Source of the DNA: Galeopsis tetrahit
Taxonomy: Eukaryota > Streptophyta > Magnoliopsida > Lamiales > Lamiaceae
Length of the DNA stretch: 64,000 nt
Assembly: GCA_963675135.1 (NCBI GenBank)
Contig: OY776132.1
Coordinates: 9,672,001 to 9,736,000 of the forward strand
Direction: 5' to 3'
The translations under genes and the position numbers were made by a program. Positions 20,219 through 34,955 of this stretch are shown one piece after another. Under the pieces are notes generated by a model that saw only the letters and a program-made list of their open reading frames with translations, did not search any database and had not been told where the DNA came from. Position 1 is the stretch's first letter. Each line of letters opens with the position of its first letter.

Positions 20219-21197
20219 AAACAAAGGACTATAATTTGATTCAGACAATTGAAGAAATACGTGACTAACGAACAGATCCTCACCCTACACTTGCCGGATT
20301 CAAAGATGATATCTAAACTTGTTTTGCATTTTACTCCCTGAATTAAGTATGTATTTTTACTTCAGTACTTGTTTATTTCAATTTGCATTTGCACAATTAT
20401 TAACTTATACCGCTTTGCTTGGCTAAAAAAAATAATCTGGAGAGTTCTCAAACCTAAAATACATTAGGAAAAAAAAAACTATGCGACTCGTGCGAATAAG
20501 GCGCAATGTCATTACTCAGACAACTTATATTGCAATGGATTAATTGTTACAATATATAGTCAATGAATCAGCACGATGCCCATTTTAAAACGATTTAACA
20601 TGAACAAAGTCTTTTAAACATAAAATTAACGATTTAACATTATTTTTGGGATTAAATTATACATTTAACTTTTTCGGAAATATTTCAAATAAGATAGAAA
20701 AATTATGGGACTAAATTGACTTCTATCTCTTTTTTTAATCACCCGTGAGTTTATTACTTTGTAGACTAACAAAGAAAATTTGCTGAAAAATCTAACTGGT
20801 GGTGTTAGATTTTGTGACTCATGCGCGGAAATTTAATTTGGAGGAAAATCTGATCATTTCAAATCTTGAAAATTATGTATTTAAACTTAAACGTGTTAGG
20901 AAAAAAAATCAACTAACTATGTGTATCGTGCGAATAAAGAGCAGTGACATTTTTTACATAATGTATAATTCAATTTCTTGTAATATGAAGTTATCTAAAC
21001 TTAAATATATTATATAAAATCAAGAAGCTATGTGACTCGTGCGAATAAGGCGCAATGTCATTACACGCACAATGAATAATTTCTAATAATATGAAAGTTG
21101 TTATAATAAATAGATTACTATCTATTATTTAACTCAATGTATTTCCTTGACAACGTACAATGATTCACTTTAACTTAAACTTCATTTTTCTTGAAAG

Positions 21198-21689
21198 GTT
21201 GCTCTTTTCTATGAAGATGGCCGCCCTGTTGGTGGTAAGGGTGTCGGTAGGAAAGTTCTTGACGACGTTTGGGATACCTACGAAAATGAATTGGGAGGCA
21301 AGGAATTCGCTTATGATGGGGATAAAAGTTTATTCACTGTTGGTTCTCTTCGGCGTAATAAACTCGACTTTACAGCTGCGCTTGAGGATGTTACGTCTAG
21401 TAGGTGTGTATGGTATCTGCTATTTCAGTTTGCTGCTTTTGTATTATTGTGTCTATCTCTTTACAATAGTGGTTTGTTTTGCGATTTCAGAAACAATGGG
21501 AATACGAGCCCAGGAAATGCGAGCCCTAATGAAAATGATAGGAAACGGTTAAGATGCCAGGAAACCTTCAAAGTGGAGATAAGCTTTGCTACTAAGATTC
21601 CTATGCAGGCCATTGCAAATGCTTTACGGGGCCAGGAAATTGAAAATTCTATTGAAGCACTACGGGTTTTGAAAACAGGACCAAATTGA
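21198..21689 (+). pseudogene. AGO4-type N-domain fragment, copy 8 (same frameshift as copy 7)
   Basis: It carries the same missing A in the tail as copy 7 but keeps RRNKLDF. The spacers after copies 7 and 8 also share TTTAACATTATTTTTGGG (other units have CATGATTTTTGGG), so the two units are recent sisters. Confidence 0.87.
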
Positions 21690-22669
21690 AAACAAAGGAC
21701 TATAATTTGATTCAGACAATTGAAGAAATACGTGACTAACGAACAGATCCTCACCCTACACTTGCCGGATTCAAAGATGATATCTAAACTTGTTTTGCAT
21801 TTTACTCCCTGAATTAAGTATGTATTTTTACTTCAGTACTTGTTTATTTCAATTTGCATTTGCACAATTATTAACTTATACCGCTTTGCTTGGCTAAAAA
21901 AAATAATCTGGAGAGTTCTCAAACCTAAAATACATTAGGAAAAAAAAAAACTATGCGACTCGTGCGAATAAGGCGCAATGTCATTACTCAGACAACTTAT
22001 ATTGCAATGGATTAATTGTTACAATATATAGTCAATGAATCAGCACGATGCCCATTTTAAAACGATTTAACATGAACAAAGTCTTTTAAACATAAAATTA
22101 ACGATTTAACATTATTTTTGGGATTAAATTATACATTTAACTTTTTCGGAAATATTTCAAATAAGATAGAAAAATTATGGGACTAAATTGACTTCTATCT
22201 CTTTTTTTAATCACCCGTGAGTTTATTACTTTGTAGACTAACAAAGAAAATTTGCTGAAAAATCTAACTGGTGGTGTTAGATTTTGTGACTCATGCGCGG
22301 AAATTTAATTTGGAGGAAAATCTGATCATTTCAAATCTTGAAAATTATGTATTTAAACTTAAACGTGTTAGGAAAAAAAATCAACTAACTATGTGTATCG
22401 TGCGAATAAAGAGCAGTGACATTTTTTACATAATGTATAATTCAATTTCTTGTAATATGAAGTTATCTAAACTTAAATATATTATATAAAATCAAGAAGC
22501 TATGTGACTCGTGCGAATAAGGCGCAATGTCATTACACGCACAATGAATAATTTCTAATAATATGAAAGTTGTTATAATAAATAGATTACTATCTATTAT
22601 TTAACTCAATGTATTTCCTTGACAACGTACAATGATTCACTTTAACTTAAACTTCATTTTTCTTGAAAG

Positions 22670-23212
22670 GTTGCTCTTTTCTATGAAGATGGCCGCCCTG
22701 TTGGTGGTAAGGGTGTCGGTAGGAAAGTTCTTGACGACGTTTGGGATACCTACGAAAATGAATTGGGAGGCAAGGAATTCGCTTATGATGGGGATAAAAG
22801 TTTATTCACTGTTGGTTCTCTTCGGCGTAATAAACTCGACTTTACAGCTGCGCTTGAGGATGTTACGTCTAGTAGGTGTGTATGGTATCTGCTATTTCAG
22901 TTTGCTGCTTTTGTATTATTGTGTCTATCTCTTTACAATAGTGGTTTGTTTTGCGATTTCAGAAACAATGGGAATACGAGCCCAGGAAATGCGAGCCCTA
23001 ATGAAAATGATAGGAAACGGTTAAGATGCCAGGAAACCTTCAAAGTGGAGATAAGCTTTGCTACTAAGATTCCTATGCAGGCCATTGCAAATGCTTTACG
23101 GGGCCAGGAAATTGAAAATTCTATTGAAGCACTACGGGTTTTGAAAACAGGACCAAAATTGAAAACAAAGGACTATAATTTGATTCAGACAATTGAAGAA
23201 ATACGTGACTAA
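22670..23212 (+). pseudogene. AGO4-type N-domain fragment, copy 9
   Basis: Standard core copy with a full tail. Just downstream, the spacer reads TTTTGTGTCTCATGCGC where the others have TTTTGTGACTCATGCGC. Confidence 0.87.
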
Positions 23213-24141
23213 CGAACAGATCCTCACCCTACACTTGCCGGATTCAAAGATGATATCTAAACTTGTTTTGCATTTTACTCCCTGAATTAAGTATGTATTT
23301 TTACTTCAGTACTTGTTTATTTCAATTTGCATTTGCACAATTATTAACTTATACCGCTTTGCTTGGCTAAAAAAAATAATCTGGAGAGTTCTCAAACCTA
23401 AAATACATTAGGAAAAAAAAAACTATGCGACTCGTGCGAATAAGGCGCAATGTCATTACTCAGACAACTTATATTGCAATGGATTAATTGTTACAATATA
23501 TAGTCAATGAATCAGCACGATGCCCATTTTAAAACGATTTAACATGAACAAAGTCTTTTAAACATAAAATTAACGATTTAACATGATTTTTGGGATTAAA
23601 TTATACATTTAACTTTTTCGGAAATATTTCAAATAAGATAGAAAAATTATGGGACTAAATTGACTTCTATCTCTTTTTTTAATCACCCGTGAGTTTATTA
23701 CTTTGTAGACTAACAAAGAAAATTTGCTGAAAAATCTAACTGGTGGTGTTAGATTTTGTGTCTCATGCGCGGAAATTTAATTTGGAGGAAAATCTGATCA
23801 TTTCAAATCTTGAAAATTATGTATTTAAACTTAAACGTGTTAGGAAAAAAAATCAACTAACTATGTGTATCGTGCGAATAAAGAGCAGTGACATTTTTTA
23901 CATAATGTATAATTCAATTTCTTGTAATATGAAGTTATCTAAACTTAAATATATTATATAAAATCAAGAAGCTATGTGACTCGTGCGAATAAGGCGCAAT
24001 GTCATTACACGCACAATGAATAATTTCTAATAATATGAAAGTTGTTATACTAAATAGATTACTATCTATTATTTAACTCAATGTATTTCCTTGACAACGT
24101 ACAATGATTCACTTTAACTTAAACTTCATTTTTCTTGAAAG

Positions 24142-24684
24142 GTTGCTCTTTTCTATGAAGATGGCCGCCCTGTTGGTGGTAAGGGTGTCGGTAGGAAAGT
24201 TCTTGACGACGTTTGGGATACCTACGAAAATGAATTGGGAGGCAAGGAATTCGCTTATGATGGGGATAAAAGTTTATTCACTGTTGGTTCTCTTCGGCGT
24301 AATAAACTCGACTTTACAGCTGCGCTTGAGGATGTTACGTCTAGTAGGTGTGTATGGTATCTGCTATTTCAGTTTGCTGCTTTTGTATTATTGTGTCTAT
24401 CTCTTTACAATAGTGGTTTGTTTTGCGATTTCAGAAACAATGGGAATACGAGCCCAGGAAATGCGAGCCCTAATGAAAATGATAGGAAACGGTTAAGATG
24501 CCAGGAAACCTTCAAAGTGGAGATAAGCTTTGCTACTAAGATTCCTATGCAGGCCATTGCAAATGCTTTACGGGGCCAGGAAATTGAAAATTCTATTGAA
24601 GCACTACGGGTTTTGAAAACAGGACCAAAATTGAAAACAAAGGACTATAATTTGATTCAGACAATTGAAGAAATACGTGACTAA
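24142..24684 (+). pseudogene. AGO4-type N-domain fragment, copy 10
   Basis: Standard core copy. The spacer before it has a private change, GTTATACTAAATAG for GTTATAATAAATAG. Confidence 0.87.
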
Positions 24685-25614
24685 CGAACAGATCCTCACC
24701 CTACACTTGCCGGATTCAAAGATGATATCTAAACTTGTTTTGCATTTTACTCCCTGAATTAAGTATGTATTTTTACTTCAGTACTTGTTTATTTCAATTT
24801 GCATTTGCACAATTATTAACTTATACCGCTTTGCTTGGCTAAAAAAAATAATCTGGAGAGTTCTCAAACCTAAAATACATTAGGAAAAAAAAAAACTATG
24901 CGACTCGTGCGAATAAGGCGCAATGTCATTACTCAGACAACTTATATTGCAATGGATTAATTGTTACAATATATAGTCAATGAATCAGCACGATGCCCAT
25001 TTTAAAACGATTTAACATGAACAAAGTCTTTTAAACATAAAATTAACGATTTAACATGATTTTTGGGATTAAATTATACATTTAACTTTTTCGGAAATAT
25101 TTCAAATAAGATAGAAAAATTATGGGACTAAATTGACTTCTATCTCTTTTTTTAATCACCCGTGAGTTTATTACTTTGTAGACTAACAAAGAAAATTTGC
25201 TGAAAAATCTAACTGGTGGTGTTAGATTTTGTGACTCATGCGCGGAAATTTAATTTGGAGGAAAATCTGATCATTTCAAATCTTGAAAATTATGTATTTA
25301 AACTTAAACGTGTTAGGAAAAAAAATCAACTAACTATGTGTATCGTGCGAATAAAGAGCAGTGACATTTTTTACATAATGTATAATTCAATTTCTTGTAA
25401 TATGAAGTTATCTAAACTTAAATATATTATATAAAATCAAGAAGCTATGTGACTCGTGCGAATAAGGCGCAATGTCATTACACGCACAATGAATAATTTC
25501 TAATAATATGAAAGTTGTTATAATAAATAGATTACTATCTATTATTTAACTCAATGTATTTCCTTGACAACGTACAATGATTCACTTTAACTTAAACTTC
25601 ATTTTTCTTGAAAG

Positions 25615-26157
25615 GTTGCTCTTTTCTATGAAGATGGCCGCCCTGTTGGTGGTAAGGGTGTCGGTAGGAAAGTTCTTGACGACGTTTGGGATACCTACGA
25701 AAATGAATTGGGAGGCAAGGAATTCGCTTATGATGGGGATAAAAGTTTATTCACTGTTGGTTCTCTTCGGCGTAATAAACTCGACTTTACAGCTGCGCTT
25801 GAGGATGTTACGTCTAGTAGGTGTGTATGGTATCTGCTATTTCAGTTTGCTGCTTTTGTATTATTGTGTCTATCTCTTTACAATAGTGGTTTGTTTTGCG
25901 ATTTCAGAAACAATGGGAATACGAGCCCAGGAAATGCGAGCCCTAATGAAAATGATAGGAAACGGTTAAGATGCCAGGAAACCTTCAAAGTGGAGATAAG
26001 CTTTGCTACTAAGATTCCTATGCAGGCCATTGCAAATGCTTTACGGGGCCAGGAAATTGAAAATTCTATTGAAGCACTACGGGTTTTGAAAACAGGACCA
26101 AAATTGAAAACAAAGGACTATAATTTGATTCAGACAATTGAAGAAATACGTGACTAA
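25615..26157 (+). pseudogene. AGO4-type N-domain fragment, copy 11
   Basis: Standard core copy. The spacer after it has TTAACTTATTCGG in place of TTAACTTTTTCGG. Confidence 0.87.
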
Positions 26158-27087
26158 CGAACAGATCCTCACCCTACACTTGCCGGATTCAAAGATGATA
26201 TCTAAACTTGTTTTGCATTTTACTCCCTGAATTAAGTATGTATTTTTACTTCAGTACTTGTTTATTTCAATTTGCATTTGCACAATTATTAACTTATACC
26301 GCTTTGCTTGGCTAAAAAAAATAATCTGGAGAGTTCTCAAACCTAAAATACATTAGGAAAAAAAAAAACTATGCGACTCGTGCGAATAAGGCGCAATGTC
26401 ATTACTCAGACAACTTATATTGCAATGGATTAATTGTTACAATATATAGTCAATGAATCAGCACGATGCCCATTTTAAAACGATTTAACATGAACAAAGT
26501 CTTTTAAACATAAAATTAACGATTTAACATGATTTTTGGGATTAAATTATACATTTAACTTATTCGGAAATATTTCAAATAAGATAGAAAAATTATGGGA
26601 CTAAATTGACTTCTATCTCTTTTTTTAATCACCCGTGAGTTTATTACTTTGTAGACTAACAAAGAAAATTTGCTGAAAAATCTAACTGGTGGTGTTAGAT
26701 TTTGTGACTCATGCGCGGAAATTTAATTTGGAGGAAAATCTGATCATTTCAAATCTTGAAAATTATGTATTTAAACTTAAACGTGTTAGGAAAAAAAATC
26801 AACTAACTATGTGTATCGTGCGAATAAAGAGCAGTGACATTTTTTACATAATGTATAATTCAATTTCTTGTAATATGAAGTTATCTAAACTTAAATATAT
26901 TATATAAAATCAAGAAGCTATGTGACTCGTGCGAATAAGGCGCAATGTCATTACACGCACAATGAATAATTTCTAATAATATGAAAGTTGTTATAATAAA
27001 TAGATTACTATCTATTATTTAACTCAATGTATTTCCTTGACAACGTACAATGATTCACTTTAACTTAAACTTCATTTTTCTTGAAAG

Positions 27088-27585
27088 GTTGCTCTTTTCT
27101 ATGAAGATGGCCGCCCTGTTGGTGGTAAGGGTGTCGGTAGGAAAGTTCTTGACGACGTTTGGGATACCTACGAAAATGAATTGGGAGGCAAGGAATTCGC
27201 TTATGATGGGGATAAAAGTTTATTCACTGTTGGTTCTCTTCGGCGTAATAAACTCGACTTTACAGCTGCGCTTGAGGATGTTACGTCTAGTAGGTGTCCA
27301 TCTCTTTACAATAGTGGTTTGTTTTGCGATTTCAGAAACAATGGGAATACGAGCCCAGGAAATGCGAGCCCTAATGAAAATGATAGGAAACGGTTAAGAT
27401 GCCAGGAAACCTTCAAAGTGGAGATAAGCTTTGCTACTAAGATTCCTATGCAGGCCATTGCAAATGCTTTACGGGGCCAGGAAATTGAAAATTCTATTGA
27501 AGCACTACGGGTTTTGAAAACAGGACCAAAATTGAAAACAAAGGACTATAATTTGATTCAGACAATTGAAGAAATACGTGACTAA
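27088..27585 (+). pseudogene. AGO4-type N-domain fragment, copy 12 (intron shortened by 45 bp)
   Basis: The exon sequences are standard. The intron runs from 27294 (GTGTCCATCTC) to CAG at 27335, only 42 nt. The 45 missing bases lie between two GTGT repeats, a typical slippage deletion. An intron this short is below what plants usually splice, so splicing here is doubtful, but the frame stays open if it is retained. Confidence 0.88.
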
Positions 27586-28516
27586 CGAACAGATCCTCAC
27601 CCTACACTTGCCGGATTCAAAGATGATATCTAAACTTGTTTTGCATTTTACTCCCTGAATTAAGTATGTATTTTTACTTCAGTACTTGTTTATTTCAATT
27701 TGCATTTGCACAATTATTAACTTATACCGCTTTGCTTGGCTAAAAAAAATAATCTGGAGAGTTCTCAAACCTAAAATACATTAGGAAAAAAAAAAAACTA
27801 TGCGACTCGTGCGAATAAGGCGCAATGTCATTACTCAGACAACTTATATTGCAATGGATTAATTGTTACAATATATAGTCAATGAATCAGCACGATGCCC
27901 ATTTTAAAACGATTTAACATGAACAAAGTCTTTTAAACATAAAATTAACGATTTAACATGATTTTTGGGATTAAATTATACATTTAACTTTTTCGGAAAT
28001 ATTTCAAATAAGATAGAAAAATTATGGGACTAAATTGACTTCTATCTCTTTTTTTAATCACCCGTGAGTTTATTACTTTGTAGACTAACAAAGAAAATTT
28101 GCTGAAAAATCTAACTGGTGGTGTTAGATTTTGTGACTCATGCGCGGAAATTTAATTTGGAGGAAAATCTGATCATTTCAAATCTTGAAAATTATGTATT
28201 TAAACTTAAACGTGTTAGGAAAAAAAATCAACTAACTATGTGTATCGTGCGAATAAAGAGCAGTGACATTTTTTACATAATGTATAATTCAATTTCTTGT
28301 AATATGAAGTTATCTAAACTTAAATATATTATATAAAATCAAGAAGCTATGTGACTCGTGCGAATAAGGCGCAATGTCATTACACGCACAATGAATAATT
28401 TCTAATAATATGAAAGTTGTTATAATAAATAGATTACTATCTATTATTTAACTCAATGTATTTCCTTGACAACGTACAATGATTCACTTTAACTTAAACT
28501 TCATTTTTCTTGAAAG

Positions 28517-29059
28517 GTTGCTCTTTTCTATGAAGATGGCCGCCCTGTTGGTGGTAAGGGTGTCGGTAGGAAAGTTCTTGACGACGTTTGGGATACCTAC
28601 GAAAATGAATTGGGAGGCAAGGAATTCGCTTATGATGGGGATAAAAGTTTATTCACTGTTGGTTCTCTTCGGCGTAATAAACTCGACTTTACAGCTGCGC
28701 TTGAGGATGTTACGTCTAGTAGGTGTGTATGGTATCTGCTATTTCAGTTTGCTGCTTTTGTATTATTGTGTCTATCTCTTTACAATAGTGGTTTGTTTTG
28801 CGATTTCAGAAACAATGGGAATACGAGCCCAGGAAATGCGAGCCCTAATGAAAATGATAGGAAACGGTTAAGATGCCAGGAAACCTTCAAAGTGGAGATA
28901 AGCTTTGCTACTAAGATTCCTATGCAGGCCATTGCAAATGCTTTACGGGGCCAGGAAATTGAAAATTCTATTGAAGCACTACGGGTTTTGAAAACAGGAC
29001 CAAAATTGAAAACAAAGGACTATAATTTGATTCAGACAATTGAAGAAATACGTGACTAA
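28517..29059 (+). pseudogene. AGO4-type N-domain fragment, copy 13
   Basis: Standard core copy with the full 87-nt intron restored after the shortened copy 12. No private exon change seen. Confidence 0.87.
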
Positions 29060-29990
29060 CGAACAGATCCTCACCCTACACTTGCCGGATTCAAAGATGA
29101 TATCTAAACTTGTTTTGCATTTTACTCCCTGAATTAAGTATGTATTTTTACTTCAGTACTTGTTTATTTCAATTTGCATTTGCACAATTATTAACTTATA
29201 CCGCTTTGCTTGGCTAAAAAAAATAATCTGGAGAGTTCTCAAACCTAAAATACATTAGGAAAAAAAAAAAACTATGCGACTCGTGCGAATAAGGCGCAAT
29301 GTCATTACTCAGACAACTTATATTGCAATGGATTAATTGTTACAATATATAGTCAATGAATCAGCACGATGCCCATTTTAAAACGATTTAACATGAACAA
29401 AGTCTTTTAAACATAAAATTAACGATTTAACATGATTTTTGGGATTAAATTATACATTTAACTTTTTCGGAAATATTTCAAATAAGATAGAAAAATTATG
29501 GGACTAAATTGACTTCTATCTCTTTTTTTAATCACCCGTGAGTTTATTACTTTGTAGACTAACAAAGAAAATTTGCTGAAAAATCTAACTGGTGGTGTTA
29601 GATTTTGTGACTCATGCGCGGAAATTTAATTTGGAGGAAAATCTGATCATTTCAAATCTTGAAAATTATGTATTTAAACTTAAACGTGTTAGGAAAAAAA
29701 ATCAACTAACTATGTGTATCGTGCGAATAAAGAGCAGTGACATTTTTTACATAATGTATAATTCAATTTCTTGTAATATGAAGTTATCTAAACTTAAATA
29801 TATTATATAAAATCAAGAAGCTATGTGACTCGTGCGAATAAGGCGCAATGTCATTACACGCACAATGAATAATTTCTAATAATATGAAAGTTGTTATAAT
29901 AAATAGATTACTATCTATTATTTAACTCAATGTATTTCCTTGACAACGTACAATGATTCACTTTAACTTAAACTTCATTTTTCTTGAAAG

Positions 29991-30533
29991 GTTGCTCTTT
30001 TCTATGAAGATGGCCGCCCTGTTGGTGGTAAGGGTGTCGGTAGGAAAGTTCTTGACGACGTTTGGGATACCTACGAAAATGAATTGGGAGGCAAGGAATT
30101 CGCTTATGATGGGGATAAAAGTTTATTCACTGTTGGTTCTCTTCGGCGTAATAAACTCGACTTTACAGCTGCGCTTGAGGATGTTACGTCTAGTAGGTGT
30201 GTATGGTATCTGCTATTTCAGTTTGCTGCTTTTGTATTATTGTGTCTATCTCTTTACAATAGTGGTTTGTTTTGCGATTTCAGAAACAATGGGAATACGA
30301 GCCCAGGAAATGCGAGCCCTAATGAAAATGATAGGAAACGGTTAAGATGCCAGGAAACCTTCAAAGTGGAGATAAGCTTTGCTACTAAGATTCCTATGCA
30401 GGCCATTGCAAATGCTTTACGGGGCCAGGAAATTGAAAATTCTATTGAAGCACTACGGGTTTTGAAAACAGGACCAAAATTGAAAACAAAGGACTATAAT
30501 TTGATTCAGACAATTGAAGAAATACGTGACTAA
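29991..30533 (+). pseudogene. AGO4-type N-domain fragment, copy 14
   Basis: Standard core copy. The spacer after it has CGCAATTTCATTACTC for CGCAATGTCATTACTC, a change also seen after copies 17 and 18. Confidence 0.87.
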
Positions 30534-31464
30534 CGAACAGATCCTCACCCTACACTTGCCGGATTCAAAGATGATATCTAAACTTGTTTTGCATTTTACT
30601 CCCTGAATTAAGTATGTATTTTTACTTCAGTACTTGTTTATTTCAATTTGCATTTGCACAATTATTAACTTATACCGCTTTGCTTGGCTAAAAAAAATAA
30701 TCTGGAGAGTTCTCAAACCTAAAATACATTAGGAAAAAAAAAAAACTATGCGACTCGTGCGAATAAGGCGCAATTTCATTACTCAGACAACTTATATTGC
30801 AATGGATTAATTGTTACAATATATAGTCAATGAATCAGCACGATGCCCATTTTAAAACGATTTAACATGAACAAAGTCTTTTAAACATAAAATTAACGAT
30901 TTAACATGATTTTTGGGATTAAATTATACATTTAACTTTTTCGGAAATATTTCAAATAAGATAGAAAAATTATGGGACTAAATTGACTTCTATCTCTTTT
31001 TTTAATCACCCGTGAGTTTATTACTTTGTAGACTAACAAAGAAAATTTGCTGAAAAATCTAACTGGTGGTGTTAGATTTTGTGACTCATGCGCGGAAATT
31101 TAATTTGGAGGAAAATCTGATCATTTCAAATCTTGAAAATTATGTATTTAAACTTAAACGTGTTAGGAAAAAAAATCAACTAACTATGTGTATCGTGCGA
31201 ATAAAGAGCAGTGACATTTTTTACATAATGTATAATTCAATTTCTTGTAATATGAAGTTATCTAAACTTAAATATATTATATAAAATCAAGAAGCTATGT
31301 GACTCGTGCGAATAAGGCGCAATGTCATTACACGCACAATGAATAATTTCTAATAATATGAAAGTTGTTATAATAAATAGATTACTATCTATTATTTAAC
31401 TCAATGTATTTCCTTGACAACGTACAATGATTCACTTTAACTTAAACTTCATTTTTCTTGAAAG

Positions 31465-32007
31465 GTTGCTCTTTTCTATGAAGATGGTCGCCCTGTTGGT
31501 GGTAAGGGTGTCGGTAGGAAAGTTCTTGACGACGTTTGGGATACCTACGAAAATGAATTGGGAGGCAAGGAATTCGCTTATGATGGGGATAAAAGTTTAT
31601 TCACTGTTGGTTCTCTTCGGCGTAATAAACTCGACTTTACAGCTGCGCTTGAGGATGTTACGTCTAGTAGGTGTGTATGGTATCTGCTATTTCAGTTTGC
31701 TGCTTTTGTATTATTGTGTCTATCTCTTTACAATAGTGGTTTGTTTTGCGATTTCAGAAACAATGGGAATACGAGCCCAGGAAATGCGAGCCCTAATGAA
31801 AATGATAGGAAACGGTTAAGATGCCAGGAAACCTTCAAAGTGGAGATAAGCTTTGCTACTAAGATTCCTATGCAGGCCATTGCAAATGCTTTACGGGGCC
31901 AGGAAATTGAAAATTCTATTGAAGCACTACGGGTTTTGAAAACAGGACCAAAATTGAAAACAAAGGACTATAATTTGATTCAGACAATTGAAGAAATACG
32001 TGACTAA
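31465..32007 (+). pseudogene. AGO4-type N-domain fragment, copy 15
   Basis: Core copy with one silent change (GATGGTCGCC). It is followed by CTTGTCGG, a variant also found after copy 18. Confidence 0.87.
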
Positions 32008-32938
32008 CGAACAGATCCTCACCCTACACTTGTCGGATTCAAAGATGATATCTAAACTTGTTTTGCATTTTACTCCCTGAATTAAGTATGTATTTTTACT
32101 TCAGTACTTGTTTATTTCAATTTGCATTTGCACAATTATTAACTTATACCGCTTTGCTTGGCTAAAAAAAATAATCTGGAGAGTTCTCAAACCTAAAATA
32201 CATTAGGAAAAAAAAAAAACTATGCGACTCGTGCGAATAAGGCGCAATGTCATTACTCAGACAACTTATATTGCAATGGATTAATTGTTACAATATATAG
32301 TCAATGAATCAGCACGATGCCCATTTTAAAACGATTTAACATGAACAAAGTCTTTTAAACATAAAATTAACGATTTAACATGATTTTTGGGATTAAATTA
32401 TACATTTAACTTTTTCGGAAATATTTCAAATAAGATAGAAAAATTATGGGACTAAATTGACTTCTATCTCTTTTTTTAATCACCCGTGAGTTTATTACTT
32501 TGTAGACTAACAAAGAAAATTTGCTGAAAAATCTAACTGGTGGTGTTAGATTTTGTGACTCATGCGCGGAAATTTAATTTGGAGGAAAATCTGATCATTT
32601 CAAATCTTGAAAATTATGTATTTAAACTTAAACGTGTTAGGAAAAAAAATCAACTAACTATGTGTATCGTGCGAATAAAGAGCAGTGACATTTTTTACAT
32701 AATGTATAATTCAATTTCTTGTAATATGAAGTTATCTAAACTTAAATATATTATATAAAATCAAGAAGCTATGTGACTCGTGCGAATAAGGCGCAATGTC
32801 ATTACACGCACAATGAATAATTTCTAATAATATGAAAGTTGTTATAATAAATAGATTACTATCTATTATTTAACTCAATGTATTTCCTTGACAACGTACA
32901 ATGATTCACTTTAACTTAAACTTCATTTTTCTTGAAAG

Positions 32939-33481
32939 GTTGCTCTTTTCTATGAAGATGGCCGCCCTGTTGGTGGTAAGGGTGTCGGTAGGAAAGTTCT
33001 TGACGACGTTTGGGATACCTACGAAAATGAATTGGGAGGCAAGGAATTCGCTTATGATGGGGATAAAAGTTTATTCACTGTTGGTTCTCTTCGGCGTAAT
33101 AAACTCGACTTTACAGCTGCGCTTGAGGATGTTACGTCTAGTAGGTGTGTATGGTATCTGCTATTTCAGTTTGCTGCTTTTGTATTATTGTGTCTATCTC
33201 TTTACAATAGTGGTTTGTTTTGCGATTTCAGAAACAATGGGAATACGAGCCCAGGAAATGCGAGCCCTAATGAAAATGATAGGAAACGGTTAAGATGCCA
33301 GGAAACCTTCAAAGTGGAGATAAGCTTTGCTACTAAGATTCCTATGCAGGCCATTGCAAATGCTTTACGGGGCCAGGAAATTGAAAATTCTATTGAAGCA
33401 CTACGGGTTTTGAAAACAGGACCAAAATTGAAAACAAAGGACTATAATTTGATTCAGACAATTGAAGAAATACGTGACTAA
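32939..33481 (+). pseudogene. AGO4-type N-domain fragment, copy 16
   Basis: Standard core copy with no private change noticed. Confidence 0.87.
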
Positions 33482-34412
33482 CGAACAGATCCTCACCCTA
33501 CACTTGCCGGATTCAAAGATGATATCTAAACTTGTTTTGCATTTTACTCCCTGAATTAAGTATGTATTTTTACTTCAGTACTTGTTTATTTCAATTTGCA
33601 TTTGCACAATTATTAACTTATACCGCTTTGCTTGGCTAAAAAAAATAATCTGGAGAGTTCTCAAACCTAAAATACATTAGGAAAAAAAAAAAACTATGCG
33701 ACTCGTGCGAATAAGGCGCAATGTCATTACTCAGACAACTTATATTGCAATGGATTAATTGTTACAATATATAGTCAATGAATCAGCACGATGCCCATTT
33801 TAAAACGATTTAACATGAACAAAGTCTTTTAAACATAAAATTAACGATTTAACATGATTTTTGGGATTAAATTATACATTTAACTTTTTCGGAAATATTT
33901 CAAATAAGATAGAAAAATTATGGGACTAAATTGACTTCTATCTCTTTTTTTAATCACCCGTGAGTTTATTACTTTGTAGACTAACAAAGAAAATTTGCTG
34001 AAAAATCTAACTGGTGGTGTTAGATTTTGTGACTCATGCGCGGAAATTTAATTTGGAGGAAAATCTGATCATTTCAAATCTTGAAAATTATGTATTTAAA
34101 CTTAAACGTGTTAGGAAAAAAAATCAACTAACTATGTGTATCGTGCGAATAAAGAGCAGTGACATTTTTTACATAATGTATAATTCAATTTCTTGTAATA
34201 TGAAGTTATCTAAACTTAAATATATTATATAAAATCAAGAAGCTATGTGACTCGTGCGAATAAGGCGCAATGTCATTACACGCACAATGAATAATTTCTA
34301 ATAATATGAAAGTTGTTATAATAAATAGATTACTATCTATTATTTAACTCAATGTATTTCCTTGACAACGTACAATGATTCACTTTAACTTAAACTTCAT
34401 TTTTCTTGAAAG

Positions 34413-34955
34413 GTTGCTCTTTTCTATGAAGATGGCCGCCCTGTTGGTGGTAAGGGTGTCGGTAGGAAAGTTCTTGACGACGTTTGGGATACCTACGAAA
34501 ATGAATTGGGAGGCAAGGAATTCGCTTATGATGGGGATAAAAGTTTATTCACTGTTGGTTCTCTTCGGCGTAATAAACTCGACTTTACAGCTGCGCTTGA
34601 GGATGTTACGTCTAGTAGGTGTGTATGGTATCTGCTATTTCAGTTTGCTGCTTTTGTATTATTGTGTCTATCTCTTTACAATAGTGGTTTGTTTTGCGAT
34701 TTCAGAAACAATGGGAATACGAGCCCAGGAAATGCGAGCCCTAATGAAAATGATAGGAAACGGTTAAGATGCCAGGAAACCTTCAAAGTGGAGATAAGCT
34801 TTGCTACTAAGATTCCTATGCAGGCCATTGCAAATGCTTTACGGGGCCAGGAAATTGAAAATTCTATTGAAGCACTACGGGTTTTGAAAACAGGACCAAA
34901 ATTGAAAACAAAGGACTATAATTTGATTCAGACAATTGAAGAAATACGTGACTAA
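34413..34955 (+). pseudogene. AGO4-type N-domain fragment, copy 17
   Basis: Standard core copy, followed by the CGCAATTTCATTACTC spacer variant. Confidence 0.87.

Noticed and set aside
19990..20283. Minus-strand 97-codon frames over copies 7 and 8
   Set aside because: They are opened by the one-base deletion on the antisense of the AGO exon. They are shadows, not genes.
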